Assembly: GCF_001659605.2 (NCBI RefSeq)
Contig: NC_035168.2
Coordinates: 16,183,354-16,247,353, forward strand
Reading direction: 5' to 3'
Origin: Manihot esculenta
Taxonomy: Eukaryota > Streptophyta > Magnoliopsida > Malpighiales > Euphorbiaceae
Length of the DNA stretch: 64,000 bases
Numbering within the stretch: the first letter of the stretch is position 1; each line of letters starts with the position of its first letter. The notes below the pieces were generated by a model that saw nothing but the letters and a program-made list of their open reading frames with translations, was not told where the DNA came from and ran no database searches. Shown here piece after piece: positions 34,550 to 44,893 of the stretch. The position numbers and the translations under genes are program-made.

Positions 34550-36861
34550 TGTAATACTCGGTTAGACTCCGGTATCAGAATTCCTACCGTCCGATGGAAT
34601 CTCGAATGTCGGAGACCCCTAGATGGGTAAAACCATGTTTTTATGAAATGTTTTAATGCTTTTGATGATTTTAAGTAAAAAGGGAATGAGTTTTTAGAAT
34701 AAAAACACCCTTGCAGGAAACTCAGGTTCGGCCGCCGAAACTCAAAGTTCGGCCGCCGAACATGCATGCTTTTCGGGTGAGCCTTAGGCCCCCGAAGGCA
34801 TAAGTGAGGGAAGTCCAGGTTCGGCCGCCGAACCTCAAGTTCGGCCGCCGAACATGGCATGCATGCGGAGGCACATTCGGCCCCCGAACGTGGCCTGGAC
34901 AGCCACTATAAAAGGGTCCCTTAGCCGAAAACGGGCGAGCTTTTCCCCATTTTCGGCCAAGGTGAGCTCTCCGCCGTCCCTCACCGATTTTTTATATTTT
35001 TCCTCTAGATCTTTCATGTTTTTCATTTGTTTTAACTTTGTTTTGAAGATTTGAGCTTTTGAGCAAAGTTTTGGAGCTTTGAGGTTCAAGAACTCAAATC
35101 TCTCCTAACTCCAAGTTTGGTCGCCTCTACTCTCGATCTTCAAGAGGTAAGAGTCGATCTCTAGCTTATATTATGTTTTAAGCAAGTTTTATGAAGTTCA
35201 TGGGGGTAGAATGCATGTTTAGGTTTTAGTTATGTTTATGGGTATAAATGTATGTTCATGAACAATGTGGCTTGCAAATGCTTGTGTATGTGTGTTGTAG
35301 TTGGGGTTTAAGTTAGTTCGAGACCCCTAGGAGCTTGTGTGCATATTTTGGTTGAGCTAAATGCATGATGGTTTGAGTTTGAGGCGTTTTTGCATGTTTG
35401 AACCAAGTTTCTGCCCTTTGGGAGAAACCAGGTTCGGCAGCCGAAGGGACTTTCGGCCGCCGAACCCTCTTGTGGAGGCAGCCTTCGGCTGCCGAAGCTT
35501 GCCCCCGAAAGGAGACTTTCGTCTCTGTCTGGGAGTTTCGGCCGCCGAAAGTGCTGCCGAACATGCATGAGTTTCGCCTCTGTCTGGGAGTTTCGGCCGC
35601 CGAAGGTGCCGCTGAACCTGCCTGACTTTCGGCTCTGGAGGGACTTTCGGCCGCCGAACCTGCCGCCGAAAGTGCCCTGTCCAGCCTTCCTTTGCATGTT
35701 CTTGCATGGATGTTTTGAGATGTTTAGGGGGTTTTTGGGGGATGTTTTTAGAGTTATGTTCTAGTATGTTGGTCCCTCATTTGAGTCCACCTGTGTAGGT
35801 TTGGACCCGAGGAACCGAGGACCTCAGTAGTGAGTCAGCTGCTTCAGTCAGTGTCAGAGCTAGCCAGAGGTGAGTGGAATGACTCTTATGCTTTTAAATA
35901 AATAAATAAATTAGTTTTGAGCATGTTCATGCATCACGGATGCCATGTGATATTTTAGGATGCTTGCATTAGAAATCACGAATATGTTGCATTGCATAAT
36001 ATATTGTTGATGTGGATGAATGTTGAATGATCCATTAGCCCTCATATGTTATGACATGATGATATGATATGGAAGTCCAGGTGTGGCCTGCACTACGCCC
36101 CTGGCATTATGTAAGAGAAAGACCGGATGTGGCCTGCACTACGCCCCCGGCATCATGGATTATGTATGTTATGTTATGTTATGTATAAGAGAAAGACCAG
36201 GTGTGGCCTGCACTATGCCCCTGGCATGATTGGATTATGTAGAGGGCTAAATGGTGACAAGTTCATCCTTGATATGATTAGTTGTGATGTGATGCATTTC
36301 ATGTTATCATATGTTTTAAATGCTTTACTATTCTGCTCACTAGGCTCTATTAGCTCACCCCTCTCCCAAATTCCCCAGGTTTGCAGGTACGGGTTAGTCA
36401 GAGAAGTCAAAAAGAGTAATGAAGTCATGCGTATGTAATAGTTAGAATGTGGACATGACAGATTGTATAATGATGTATAGATATGTAATGTAATGATATT
36501 AAGGTTAGAAGTGTGCTTGACCATAGTATATTGTAATCCCTTTTGATACATGATCCTAATGATTATTGATGACTATGTTTAGCCAACTCAACACATGTAT
36601 TGCCACCCATTAGGGGCATTGATGAGATCCCACAGAGGGGTCAAGTTTATGATTATGTAAATGTTCAGTGCATGCACAGGTTGAGTTTGGTGTATGATAG
36701 AATGTATGAAAGAAAAGTTTTTAAATTTTTATGTATGTTGTTGATTATGTATGGGATTAATCAGGTTCACATGATGTATGTTAGGCTTGCTACGGGTTTC
36801 GGCAGCCTTAAGTCGACCCGGATCCTAGCGCCAGTAGCGGTCTGATTTTCGGGTCGTTACA
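34550..36861 (+). repeat. 3' LTR of element A
   Basis: 2312 bp. TATAAAA is at 34917-34923. TTCGG arrays lie on both sides of it (34725-34890 and 35430-35675). It keeps all three pairing units (36073-36227), unlike the 5' LTR. It differs from the 5' LTR by many transitions (for example at its very start, CGGTTAG against CGGCTAG). GCTGA follows at 36862-36866. Confidence 0.95.
36073..36227 (+). repeat. Three pairing units in the A 3' LTR
   Basis: Units at 36073-36107 and 36192-36227 have arms CCAGG/CCTGG. The unit at 36118-36153 has CCGG/CCGG. The core is TGTGGCCTGCACTACGCC, with an inner GGC/GCC pair possible. Confidence 0.65.
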
Positions 36862-36866
36862 GCTGA

Positions 36867-37393
36867 ATTTTCTTTCTCTCAATGATTTGGGCAAATCAAC
36901 ACCAATTGCTAAATCAAGTCACATTAAGTTCATTCACACAACCTTCAATTTATTCTCATCAATTGAGGGTCATCAATATATTTTTCACCATGGCAAACTC
37001 AAAGATTCAATTCGAAAGGCAATTCTCAAGCATGAATACAACTCACTGCAATTGATTCAACATAAGTTTAAAGAGTCATCACATTAATGGGGTCATAGAA
37101 AGAGAAGCTCATCCAACATAGTTCATCAGTTTGAGTAGAGCAAAACAAAAAGAAGAAGAAGGTTGTGGTTGTGTGTGTTTTATTGAAAGCAAAAATAAAA
37201 AATGAAAAAATTTTCCTAATGCAAGCAAACTAAAGATAAAAGCAGAAATAAACTTAAAAGTAAAAATTCAGAGATATGCACCCCCACACCTAAATCATGC
37301 ATTGTCCTCAATGTATAAGAAACATAAAAGAACAAAGAAAACTGAGTACTCCCCTGGGTGTGGTGTACATGGTGCGATCCTCTTGATCAAGGC
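36867..37393 (-). other. Internal non-coding part of E with a second polypurine-like tract
   Basis: No gene is visible. On the - strand the stretch at about 37275-37315 reads as a GAGGACAATGCATG box followed by GGTGTGGGGGTGCAT. This resembles the extra, internal polypurine tract that Athila-type elements carry after pol. The true 3' PPT is at 14084-14120. Confidence 0.5.
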
Positions 37394-38347
37394 TCAAGTA
37401 ATTGGGGAAGGGAAAAGCGTCCCAACTGCATTGAGTAGAAAGTGTAGCACTCCTTTTGATTTGGTCATAGCCCATCCTACTTTTTCCATGTACTCATGAA
37501 GTAGCATGATTAGCTTTTTCTCTTTCAGATGAGGTGTGCCTCTAGCTCTCATGTTTGCATTCTTGGGATGATTGGGTAACATTTTGAACTCCAATTCATG
37601 TTTCTCTATGGCTAGCTGCAATTCGGTATTGAATTCAGGCAAAACAAACTCTACCTTATCCGGAGGTTTGGGAAAGCATTGATTTGCATACTCCTTTGGT
37701 TTGGGCTCTTGAACTTCCACTTGTTCCTTGTGAGCATGGGCTGTTTGCATTGGATCTATGGCTGAAATGGTTTCAGTTTGCTCCTTTTGCACAAGACTTA
37801 CCTGAAAGGGATGACTGTCCTGCGGTTTAAGCTGAAGTGGTTCGGTTGGAGTTCCTTCTGACTGCTCAAGATTGATCTGAATAGGTGCGATCAGCTCTTC
37901 CTTGTTTTGCGCATGGTTTGACTGAAGGAGAGGACTGGAAGGGTTCTCTTGCGTCGAAAACTGAAGTTTTGCGCTGGAGATGGTCTCAGGCTGCGCAAGG
38001 CCTTTCTGAAGTGGTGTGACTGAGATCTCTTCAATCTGTGCTTGACTGCAACCTACCTGCTGGGTGCAACAATCAGTTTCTTTCAATTCTAGCTCCTTCT
38101 GGTTCTCTTCCCTGTAGAAATCATTGTTTAGCATATCATCTTGATCTATATAAAAATTCTCTTGGCTCATACAATCAATGATATCTAAACTTTTAACAAG
38201 CTCTGTTTGATCAGTTTGTTTAGGCAAAGAATTTTCTGGTTGTTTCTCTTCAGCAGCTTGTTCTTGCACTTGTGAACTTTCATCATCATCCCATACATCT
38301 TGGAGCTCTTCCTCTCTTCTTAACATGATTGCATCTAATTGATCCAC
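37394..38347 (-). pseudogene. Element E: gag C-terminal tail joined to a pre-RT-like stretch
   Basis: A 317-codon frame. It begins MDQLDAIMLRREEELQ, which looks like the tail of Athila-type gag, and continues into an acidic, glutamine-rich low-complexity region. It ends with FKMLPNHPKNANM and LLHEYMEKVGWAMTKSKG, which resemble the conserved linker before RT in these elements (usually ending in an IGW...DIKG motif). Protease should lie between and is absent, and RT should follow and is absent. I read it as a deletion derivative that kept an open frame. The resemblance is from memory and moderate. It is not a host gene. Confidence 0.5.
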
Positions 38348-38925
38348 CTGTTGTTGGATATTTGGAAAGTCTTCATTATCTTATCAAGATTAGAACTTTG
38401 AGGTGTTGCTTGGGCTTGATAGTTTTGGTAGTGGTTAGCCCCTGCATAGCCATAATTCGAATGATCTCCCCAACATGGATTGTAATTGTCAAGGTGGGGA
38501 TCATGTCTTGACTGTCCATAGAATCCTTCAAATGCATGTACTTGTTGGTCATCCTCATAAAGTGTAGGACATTGGGAAGTTAGGTGTCCCACATATGCAC
38601 AGATCCTACATGGCTGAGATTGCTGAAGTCGTCCAGCCTGTAGAGCTATGACATAGCTTTCCACAATAGAGGTTAGGTCAGGAATTTAAGGAGGGAGATT
38701 ATATGTACTTACCTCATCCATGATTTAGATCTGCGATGGTGACTGTGCCATTTGGTGAGGTGTTCGGCTGCTGGAGAAGGGAAGGTTCGGCGGCCGAAGA
38801 TGGATGGGGTTCGGCGGCCGAAGGTTGGGCAGAATGCTCGGCAGCTTGCTTTCCTAATCTTCTGAGGGTGCATTCAATTTCTGGATCAAGGGCAGAGTGT
38901 CCCTATGTTAAGATCTGGTCATGAA
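38335..38925 (-). pseudogene. Element E: gag remnant with CCHC zinc knuckle
   Basis: On the - strand near 38898-38870 it reads DPEIECTLRRL, similar to the start of Athila-type gag. Then comes a stretch with two SAAEP units encoded by the TTCGGCGGCCGAA motif (38785-38823), then MDEVSTYNLPP, a stop, and IPDLTSIVESYVIALQAGR leading into a knuckle CRICAYVGHLTSQC (C-x2-C-x4-H-x4-C, about 38570-38610). The large central gag domain is missing. The frame changes at 38335-38347, where the next reading frame begins. Confidence 0.6.
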
Positions 38926-38949
38926 AGAAAATAAACAAGTTAAATGAAT

Positions 38950-38967
38950 TCCCCGGTGACGGCGCCA
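38950..38967 (-). other. Primer binding site of element E (tRNA-Asp type)
   Basis: On the - strand TGGCGCCGTCACCGGGGA, matching the 3' end of tRNA-Asp, five bases inside the 5' LTR. This PBS is typical of Athila/Tat elements and unlike the tRNA-Met PBS of all other elements here. Confidence 0.85.
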
Positions 38968-38972
38968 ATTTT

Positions 38973-40531
38973 TGACTCGCGGTTGTCGAAGCCGGTCAAA
39001 AATAACCTCTACGGTTATCAATAATCTTACAACTGTAGATAGTGGTAAAGGATCGAATCCACAGAGAATTGAGTACTTATCTATTTTTTCCAAACAAGAT
39101 CAAGAGGATCAACTGAAAGCACAATTGAAAGCAAGCAGATCAAGAGTAAAGTGCAATAAAGTAAAAATGGGGGTTTTGAGATTGATTTGACTAATAACTA
39201 TTGAAAGCAATTAAAACAGAAAGTAATTAAAATAAAAGATGGAATCAATATGAGAAAGGTCTAGTTGAAGATATGGATCCACTTTGGTTGTTTGGGTTGA
39301 TCATTGAAACTTATGTTCTCTTGATTGGTTCAATAGATTGGTTATGGGGATGGAAAACGCTTCTCACCACCATGTCTCTCCTTATGATTAAATCAATTAG
39401 GGAACGTCCTCTAATCAATTACTAATTAACAAATTGCCAAGGAACGTCCTTGGGCCTTAGGCATCAAAACAATTGTCAATTGCATGAAGAATGAGAGAGA
39501 TCCAACCCTAGCTACTCAAACGCATGAGATGTTGCTAGATCATACAATTCCTTAGTTTTTACACCAAGTGTTCTTAGGTCAGAATATTTCTAGCAATTAC
39601 GGACTAAAAAATATCCCAACTAACAATCAATTAACTTTGCAATTAAGAATCAAGTGGCCAATTTGATCAAAACAACAAAGCAATCTTAGATTTAAGCACA
39701 CAGTTGCATGAATATTGAACAAACCAAAAGCAAACACTTATGTTCAGATCTCACAACCCTTTACACAACCTTAGTTTCAACCAAACTTCAACTAGAATTA
39801 GGGTTTCAACCACTTATGGCTGAACCAAAACAGAAAATAAAAGAAAAGAAAGCAAGAAGATGAAGAACCAAAGGGGAGAAGCCTTGGAGAGCCTTGGCCG
39901 AACCTTGGAGGAGTTGTACTCTCTCTTCTTGTGTTCTTGAGGCCTTTAAATAGGTGTTGAGAGGCTGCTTAGGGTTTCTTGGGTGTCCATACATCTTTTA
40001 GAGATTGCCCAAAGTGCCCTTGGTCCAATATGTGCATGTGAAGGCAAGGGAGGGGCTTTTTGGTCTTTTAATTGTTGCCCAAGATGTGTCCAAGAAGTCT
40101 TCTTCATGCACTAAAGAGGAAGGTGGAGCCTTGTTTTGAATTTTGAATGTGCATGGCATGAAGTGGAAAACATGTGATCTTTAAGATTTGGCTTCTTGAA
40201 TAAGGAAGAGGCTGTTCGGAGGGACTTTCGACCGCCTAAGCTTAGTTTCAGAGGCTGGAATTTTGGCTCTGGATGAGACTTTCGGCTTCCGAAAGTGCTT
40301 CCGAAGGTGGGTGACTTTTGGCTCTGGACTTGACTTTCAGCTTCCGAAGGTGCTTCCGAAGGTGGCTTTTCCAGATTTGGCACTTTTTGGCAGTTTTAAG
40401 AGCATTTTCTCCAGAATGTCTCTTTACACCTAATATCTGCAAAACATGATTAAAACCACAAAATTAGGTAGAAAAGGTGCAAATAAACACCAATAAGATC
40501 ATGATAATATGGACTAAAATATGCTCTATCA
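38973..40531 (-). repeat. 5' LTR of element E
   Basis: 1559 bp, TGACTCGCGG to GCTCTATCA, uninterrupted. It preserves the empty site for solo LTR F (TCTTA at 39572-39576). A CTATTTAAAGG on the - strand near 39950 is a plausible TATA box. The TTCGG-rich stretch at 40213-40367 includes ACTTTCGG-CTT-CCGAAAGT and is one 36 bp unit shorter than in the 3' LTR. Confidence 0.9.
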
Positions 40532-41559
40532 CTCTTCCTTTCTGTTGATTGGATCAAGGAGGAATACCTGGAATGAAGCCTCATAATATACCTCCTAGCC
40601 TTCTTCTGGTCTGTGTCAAGAGTTTGCCTTGCAAACGGCAACAGCTCCAAGAACTTATCTGTGTACTCATCTACACTCATCTTCTCCGTCTGCCTTAACT
40701 GCTCAAACTCAATCATCTTCAACTCCCTTGAGCTATCAGGGAAAGCCCATCCTGCAAACTCATTAGCAAACTCTTCCCATGATAAACTATCCAACCTCGG
40801 GTTCACATAGTTTTTAAACCACTCTTGGGCTTTCTTGCATTTCAGTGTGAACCCAGCCATCTGAATGGCTCTACTGTCATCTACCCCTAACTCATCTGTT
40901 ATCATCTTGACCGTCCTGAGGTACTCAAACGGATCATCACCTATTTCATACTTAGGAGCATCCAATTTCAAGTAGTCAGTCATCTTGACCTTGCTCCCTC
41001 CAGATGAGCTAGGTTTAGGTGCTTGGACTTCTGGAGCTACAGGTTCTACTGGTGGTGGAGGAGGTGCAACATCCCCTGGGTTAGGGTTTGTTGTACCTGG
41101 ATAGAAGGATGGGTGTGGGTACATAGGGTACTGTGGGTATGGTGGGTAGAAAGGTGGGTATGGCATGTAAGAAGGATAAGGATTAAAATTGGGGTAATCC
41201 GATGTACCTCCCATTGAATACCCGGGATTCTGTGAAAAGGGTGGGTATTGGGGTGGTTGAACAAACCCCGAGGCCTGAGTGCCTCCTTGAGACTCTCCCA
41301 TGCCCTCTTCACACATGCTTACACCAAGACTGCCATCCCTCCTCTGATCCACATCCATATCATCCCCCACATCTTCTGACACTCCTCCCTGAACTGTTCC
41401 TCTTCTGCTCATATCAAAAGACCTTCTAGGGTCCCTTGACACTCTCTCCCTACTAGACCTGCAGGACATTGCTCTAGGCAAAGCAGAAGGACGGGCATCT
41501 GTGCCCTCATTCTGAGGTGGTACTCCAGTCAATCGTGCAGATCGACGAGTTCCTCTCAT
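40532..41559 (-). pseudogene. gag of element D, N-terminal part
   Basis: It starts with MRGTRRSARLTGVPP at 41559 and reads without a stop through the proline/tyrosine-rich stretch (YPPFYPPYPQYPMYP) and the gag core (EWFKNYVNPRLD, FAGWAFPDSSREL) to SLIQSTER, where E is inserted. Joining to 9945 across the TSD gives the ERESFH seen in B, which shows the insertion was clean. The open frame continues artificially into the E LTR. Confidence 0.88.
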
Positions 41560-41816
41560 CTTGCTTACTGAAAAACAACACACATCAGATAAACATCAGC
41601 ATCAAATGGTTCATATGGAAACACATGAACCCGCATCACATACATCACATACATAGCATAACACTAATGCACATGCGTAAAATCATGGCATTTCACATCA
41701 TCATTCAAGACAGGACTCTACATCCTATCCTAGTGGACATGATTTTCCTATTGTGCTTGCCCTTCTATAACATCTATGAGCCCGACACTCTCTAGGTCCG
41801 ACCATATGAAACCTAG
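41560..41816 (-). other. Leader of element D
   Basis: Untranslated region between PBS and gag. It is similar to the leaders of A and B (GTCCACTAGGATAGGATG and TTCATGTG-type stretches on the - strand). No gene is seen. Confidence 0.7.
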
Positions 41817-41829
41817 GGCTCTGATACCA
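41817..41829 (-). other. Primer binding site of element D
   Basis: On the - strand TGGTATCAGAGCC, complementary to initiator tRNA-Met, three bases from the 5' LTR. Confidence 0.9.
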
Positions 41830-41832
41830 ATT

Positions 41833-43999
41833 TGTAACGACTCGAAAACTGAACCGCTACCGGCGCTAGGATCCAGATCGGCTTAAGGCCACCGGGACCC
41901 GTAGCAAGCCTAACATACCTCCTGTATACCTGTTAAATCCCATACATGATCATACATATACATAAAACTTTAAACTTTTTCTTTCATTTACCAAGCTTAA
42001 TCTGTGCATGCACAAACTCATAATCACAAAACCCCACACTGGAGCCCTCATCAAATGCTCCAATGGGGTAACATATCATACATTAAGCTTGGTTTACATA
42101 AACATCATTAAAACATTTCCTAGATCATGCGCAAAGGGATTAACTATACATTAGGGCCAAGCACAATTCTATCCTCAATACAATTCTTTACATTACATCA
42201 CGTTATAACATTTTACAGTACATGTCCACATCTAACTATTACATAAAACCTGACTCCTTTACTCTTGCTGACTTCCTGGTCTATCCCGTACCTGCAAACC
42301 TGGGGGTTAAGGGAATGGGGTGAGCTACTAGAGCCCAGTGAGCAGAATAGTAAAACATTATATTAAAATTCATGCTTTCATGAAATGCATCACATCACAA
42401 ACAAATCACATTAAGGATGAACTTATCACCAATAGCCCTCTACATATCCAATAGTGCCAGAACGTAGAATGGGTCCTGGTCTTTCCCTTACATAACATAT
42501 CATAACATTCCAATGTGCCAGGGACGTAGAATGGGTCTTCTTGGACTTTCTCTTACATAGTGCCAGGGACGTAAAATGGGTCTTCCTGGACTTCCATACC
42601 GTATCATCATCATGTCATATCATACCATACGAGGGCTAATGGATCATCCAATGTTCATCCACATCAACATCATATTATGCAATGCAACATATTCGTGAAT
42701 TCTAATGCAACCAACCTAATATATCTCATGGCATTCGTGATGCATGAACATACTCAAAATTTATTTATTTACTTTGCAATATAAAGAGTCATTCTACTCA
42801 CCTCAGGCTAGCTCTGAAAAGACTCTGAAGCAGCTATCTCACTGCTGAGGTCCCCGGTTCCTCGGGTCTGAACCTACACAGGTGGACTCAAATGAGGGAC
42901 CAAACATAGACTAACATGACTCTAAACAACTCCCCAAAAACCCCCTAAAACATCATAAAAAAATCATAGAAATCATGCAAAAGAAGGCTGAACAGGGCAC
43001 TTTCGGCGGCCGAAAGTCCCTCCAGAGCCGAAACTCAGCCACTTTCGGCGGCCGAAAGTCCCTTCCAGAGACGAAACTCATGCATGCTCGGCGGCACCTT
43101 CGGCGGCCGAAACTCCCCTCCAGAGCCGAAAGTCCCACTTTCGGGGGCAGGGTTCGGCAGCCAAAAGCTTGCCTCCATAGGCAGGTTCGACGGCCAAAAG
43201 TCCTTCAGCTGCCGAACCTGAGTTCTTCCAAAGTGGCAGAACTCAGCCTCCTCATGCACATTTTGCCTCCCAAACCTTTCAAACATGCATTTAGCTATTC
43301 TACAACATGCATACACAAGCAAACAAGCATATAGAGGTCTCACACTCTCTTAAACCCCAACAACAACACATATAGCAACTCATACAACATACATTATCCA
43401 TAAACTCAACATTAGCCCTAACAACAAACAACTAACCTAAACATGCATTTCTACCCCATAACCCCTCATAAAATTTGTGTAAAACATGGGATAAGCTAAA
43501 GATCTACCCTTACCTCTTGAAGATCGAGAGGGGAGGCGACCTAAACTTGGAGAAATGAAGGAAGAAAGCTCCGGGGTCTCCAAGCTTCAAATCTTGATCT
43601 TAGCTCCAAAAATCTTCAAAACCAAGTTAAAACTCGTTAAAACTTGAAAGATTTGAGAAAAATCATCAAAACCAACCTTGGGAGGGCATGGACTTACCGT
43701 TGACCGAAAATAGGGGAGAAAGCTCGCCCATTTTCGGCCCTGGGGCCTTTTATAGGTGGCTGGCCAGACCACCTTCGGAAGCTAAAGGTGACTCCAAAAC
43801 TCTACCATGTTCGGCGGCCGAACCTGGATTTTCCTTTATGGTCATTTTCATTCAAAACTCAATTACTTTCTTACTTAAAACCTTAAAACACTTGAAAATA
43901 TTTTATAAAAATGTTATTTTACCCTTCTAGAGGTTTCCGACATCTGAGATTCCACCGGACGATAGGAATTTCGATACCGGAGTCTAGCCGGGTATTACA
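41833..43999 (-). repeat. 5' LTR of element D
   Basis: 2167 bp, TGTAACGACT to GGTATTACA. TTCGG arrays are at about 42995-43215 and 43770-43825, with a shorter U3 array than in B or C. Three pairing units lie at 42454-42592 (arms CCAG/CTGG, CCAGG/TTGG, CCAGG/CCTGG). It is followed by ATAAT (44000-44004). Confidence 0.92.
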
Positions 44000-44004
44000 A
44001 TAAT

Positions 44005-44834
44005 AGCTAGCATGAAACTACTAATTAACTTGGGTTAATCATTTTGGTCCAAGTGGAAAGTGGGTCCAAAAGTTATTTGAGTCAGTTTGGGCTGGACTAT
44101 TTCAATTGGTATTAGAGCCAGTTTGGGTCAGATAAATTGTGCAGAGCTAGTGGACCTACGAGGAAAGGACTACCCGTGAGAGATGAGGTGGAGCCACCCG
44201 AGGTACTAGCGGACCACAATATCCAAGGGTCTAAGTAGGAGAGAGTGTGATACTCAATTGTGTGCTTCCGTCCCACATCGGTAGATTACGGCAAATTGGA
44301 TTTATGAGAGAGTGTGATATTCAATTGTATGCTTCTGTCCCACATCAGCGGATTATGGCAAATTGGAATTCTATATAATAGCTAGTACGAAACTACTAAG
44401 TAACTTGGGTTAACCATTTTGCGCTAAGTGAAAAGTGGATCCAAAAGTTATTTGGGTCAGTTTGGGTCGGGCTATTTCAATTGGTATCAGAGCCACCTTG
44501 GGTCAGACAAATTGTGCGGAGCTAGTGGACCTGCGAGGAAAGGGTTACCTGTGGGAGACGAGGTGAAGCCATCCAAGGTATTAGCGAACCACAATATATG
44601 AGTGTCCGATCCTGATTTAGCAATTGTATCTGATTCAGTAGCGACGAGAACGTCTTAAATTTAGCAGGGGAGAGTATGATATTCAGCTGTGTGCTTCCAT
44701 CCCACATCATTAGGGCAAATCAGAATTGTATATAATAGCCAGCACGAAACTACTAAATAACTTAGGTTAACCATTTTGGGCCAGTGAAAAGTGGGTTCAA
44801 AAGTTATTTGGGTCAGTTTGGGCTGGCTGTTTCA
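44005..44834 (+). mobile_element. TRIM-like element, remainder: three LTRs and two short internal regions
   Basis: It continues from 303-364. LTR1 ends at 44104. An internal region (44105-44245) begins with a PBS-like TGGTATTAGAGCC (44107-44119). LTR2 (44246-44479) is enlarged by a 67 bp tandem duplication (44246-44312 and 44313 on). A second internal region (44480-44674) has PBS TGGTATCAGAGCC (44482-44494) and ends in a purine tract (GCAGGGGAGAG). LTR3 is 44675-44834. The outer TSD is CTAAT (298-302 and 44835-44839). There is no coding capacity. LTR-int-LTR-int-LTR tandems of this size are known for terminal-repeat retrotransposons in miniature (TRIMs). Confidence 0.75.
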
Positions 44835-44893
44835 CTAATTATTGATAGTTGCAGTTGTGAAAATCTGATAGCTAAGCAATTAATGGAGAAGCA
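44835..44893 (+). pseudogene. Gypsy element H, protease motif
   Basis: Translates to LIIDSCSCENLIAKQLMEKH, the start of a gypsy-type aspartic protease (IIDSGSCEN with G changed to C). It is the direct continuation of 152-302. It ends against the truncated copia element; the exact boundary near 44893 is uncertain. Confidence 0.6.

Larger units (their letters stand above)
16896..36861 (+). mobile_element. Full-length Tekay/Del element A, interrupted by B
   Basis: It has both LTRs (16896-19213 and 34550-36861), a tRNA-Met PBS, gag-pol and a PPT, flanked by GCTGA at 16891-16895 and 36862-36866. It is inserted in E and split by B within gag. Its coding region has three nonsense codons and a frameshifting deletion of about 50 bp, so it is dead. 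The LTRs differ by many transitions, so A is older than B. Confidence 0.95.
9946..40531 (-). mobile_element. Athila/Tat-like non-autonomous LTR element E (hosts A, B and two solo LTRs)
   Basis: LTRs are at 9946-14083 (interrupted) and 38973-40531. The PBS at 38950-38967 matches tRNA-Asp and the PPT borders 14084; both are hallmarks of the Athila/Tat branch. It sits in the gag of D: the flanks are CTCTC (9941-9945) and CTCTT (40532-40536), a TSD with one change, and removing E restores the D reading frame. With all insertions removed the internal part is only about 2.5 kb. It contains a gag remnant but no protease, RT, RNase H or integrase, so E would depend on enzymes from a relative. Confidence 0.8.
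365..43999 (-). mobile_element. Tekay/Del-type Ty3/gypsy element D (host of C and E)
   Basis: D starts at 365 with TGTAATGACC and ends at 43999 with GGTATTACA. It is flanked on both sides by ATAAT (360-364 and 44000-44004), which proves the two ends belong to one insertion. Reading on the - strand the order is 5' LTR (41833-43999), PBS, leader, gag (41559-40532), E insertion, rest of gag/PR/RT (9945-8023), then a deletion, and a remnant of the 3' LTR (365-657) carrying element C. The second half of pol and most of the 3' LTR are gone. Stops in several places make it non-functional. Confidence 0.85.

Noticed and set aside
37394..38347. Unknown host gene in the middle of the nest
   Set aside because: It is bounded by the LTRs, PBS and PPT of E, has no introns or promoter of its own, and both ends resemble Athila-type gag/pol.
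44246..44479. Cassandra-type TRIM (5S rRNA-bearing LTR)
   Set aside because: The phrase CCCACATCGG looked familiar, but I see no 5S promoter boxes in the LTR.
44005..44893. 5' LTR of the copia element
   Set aside because: The repeats here do not match the copia LTR at 48297-49780. They are the TRIM LTRs, and the copia 5' LTR is absent.
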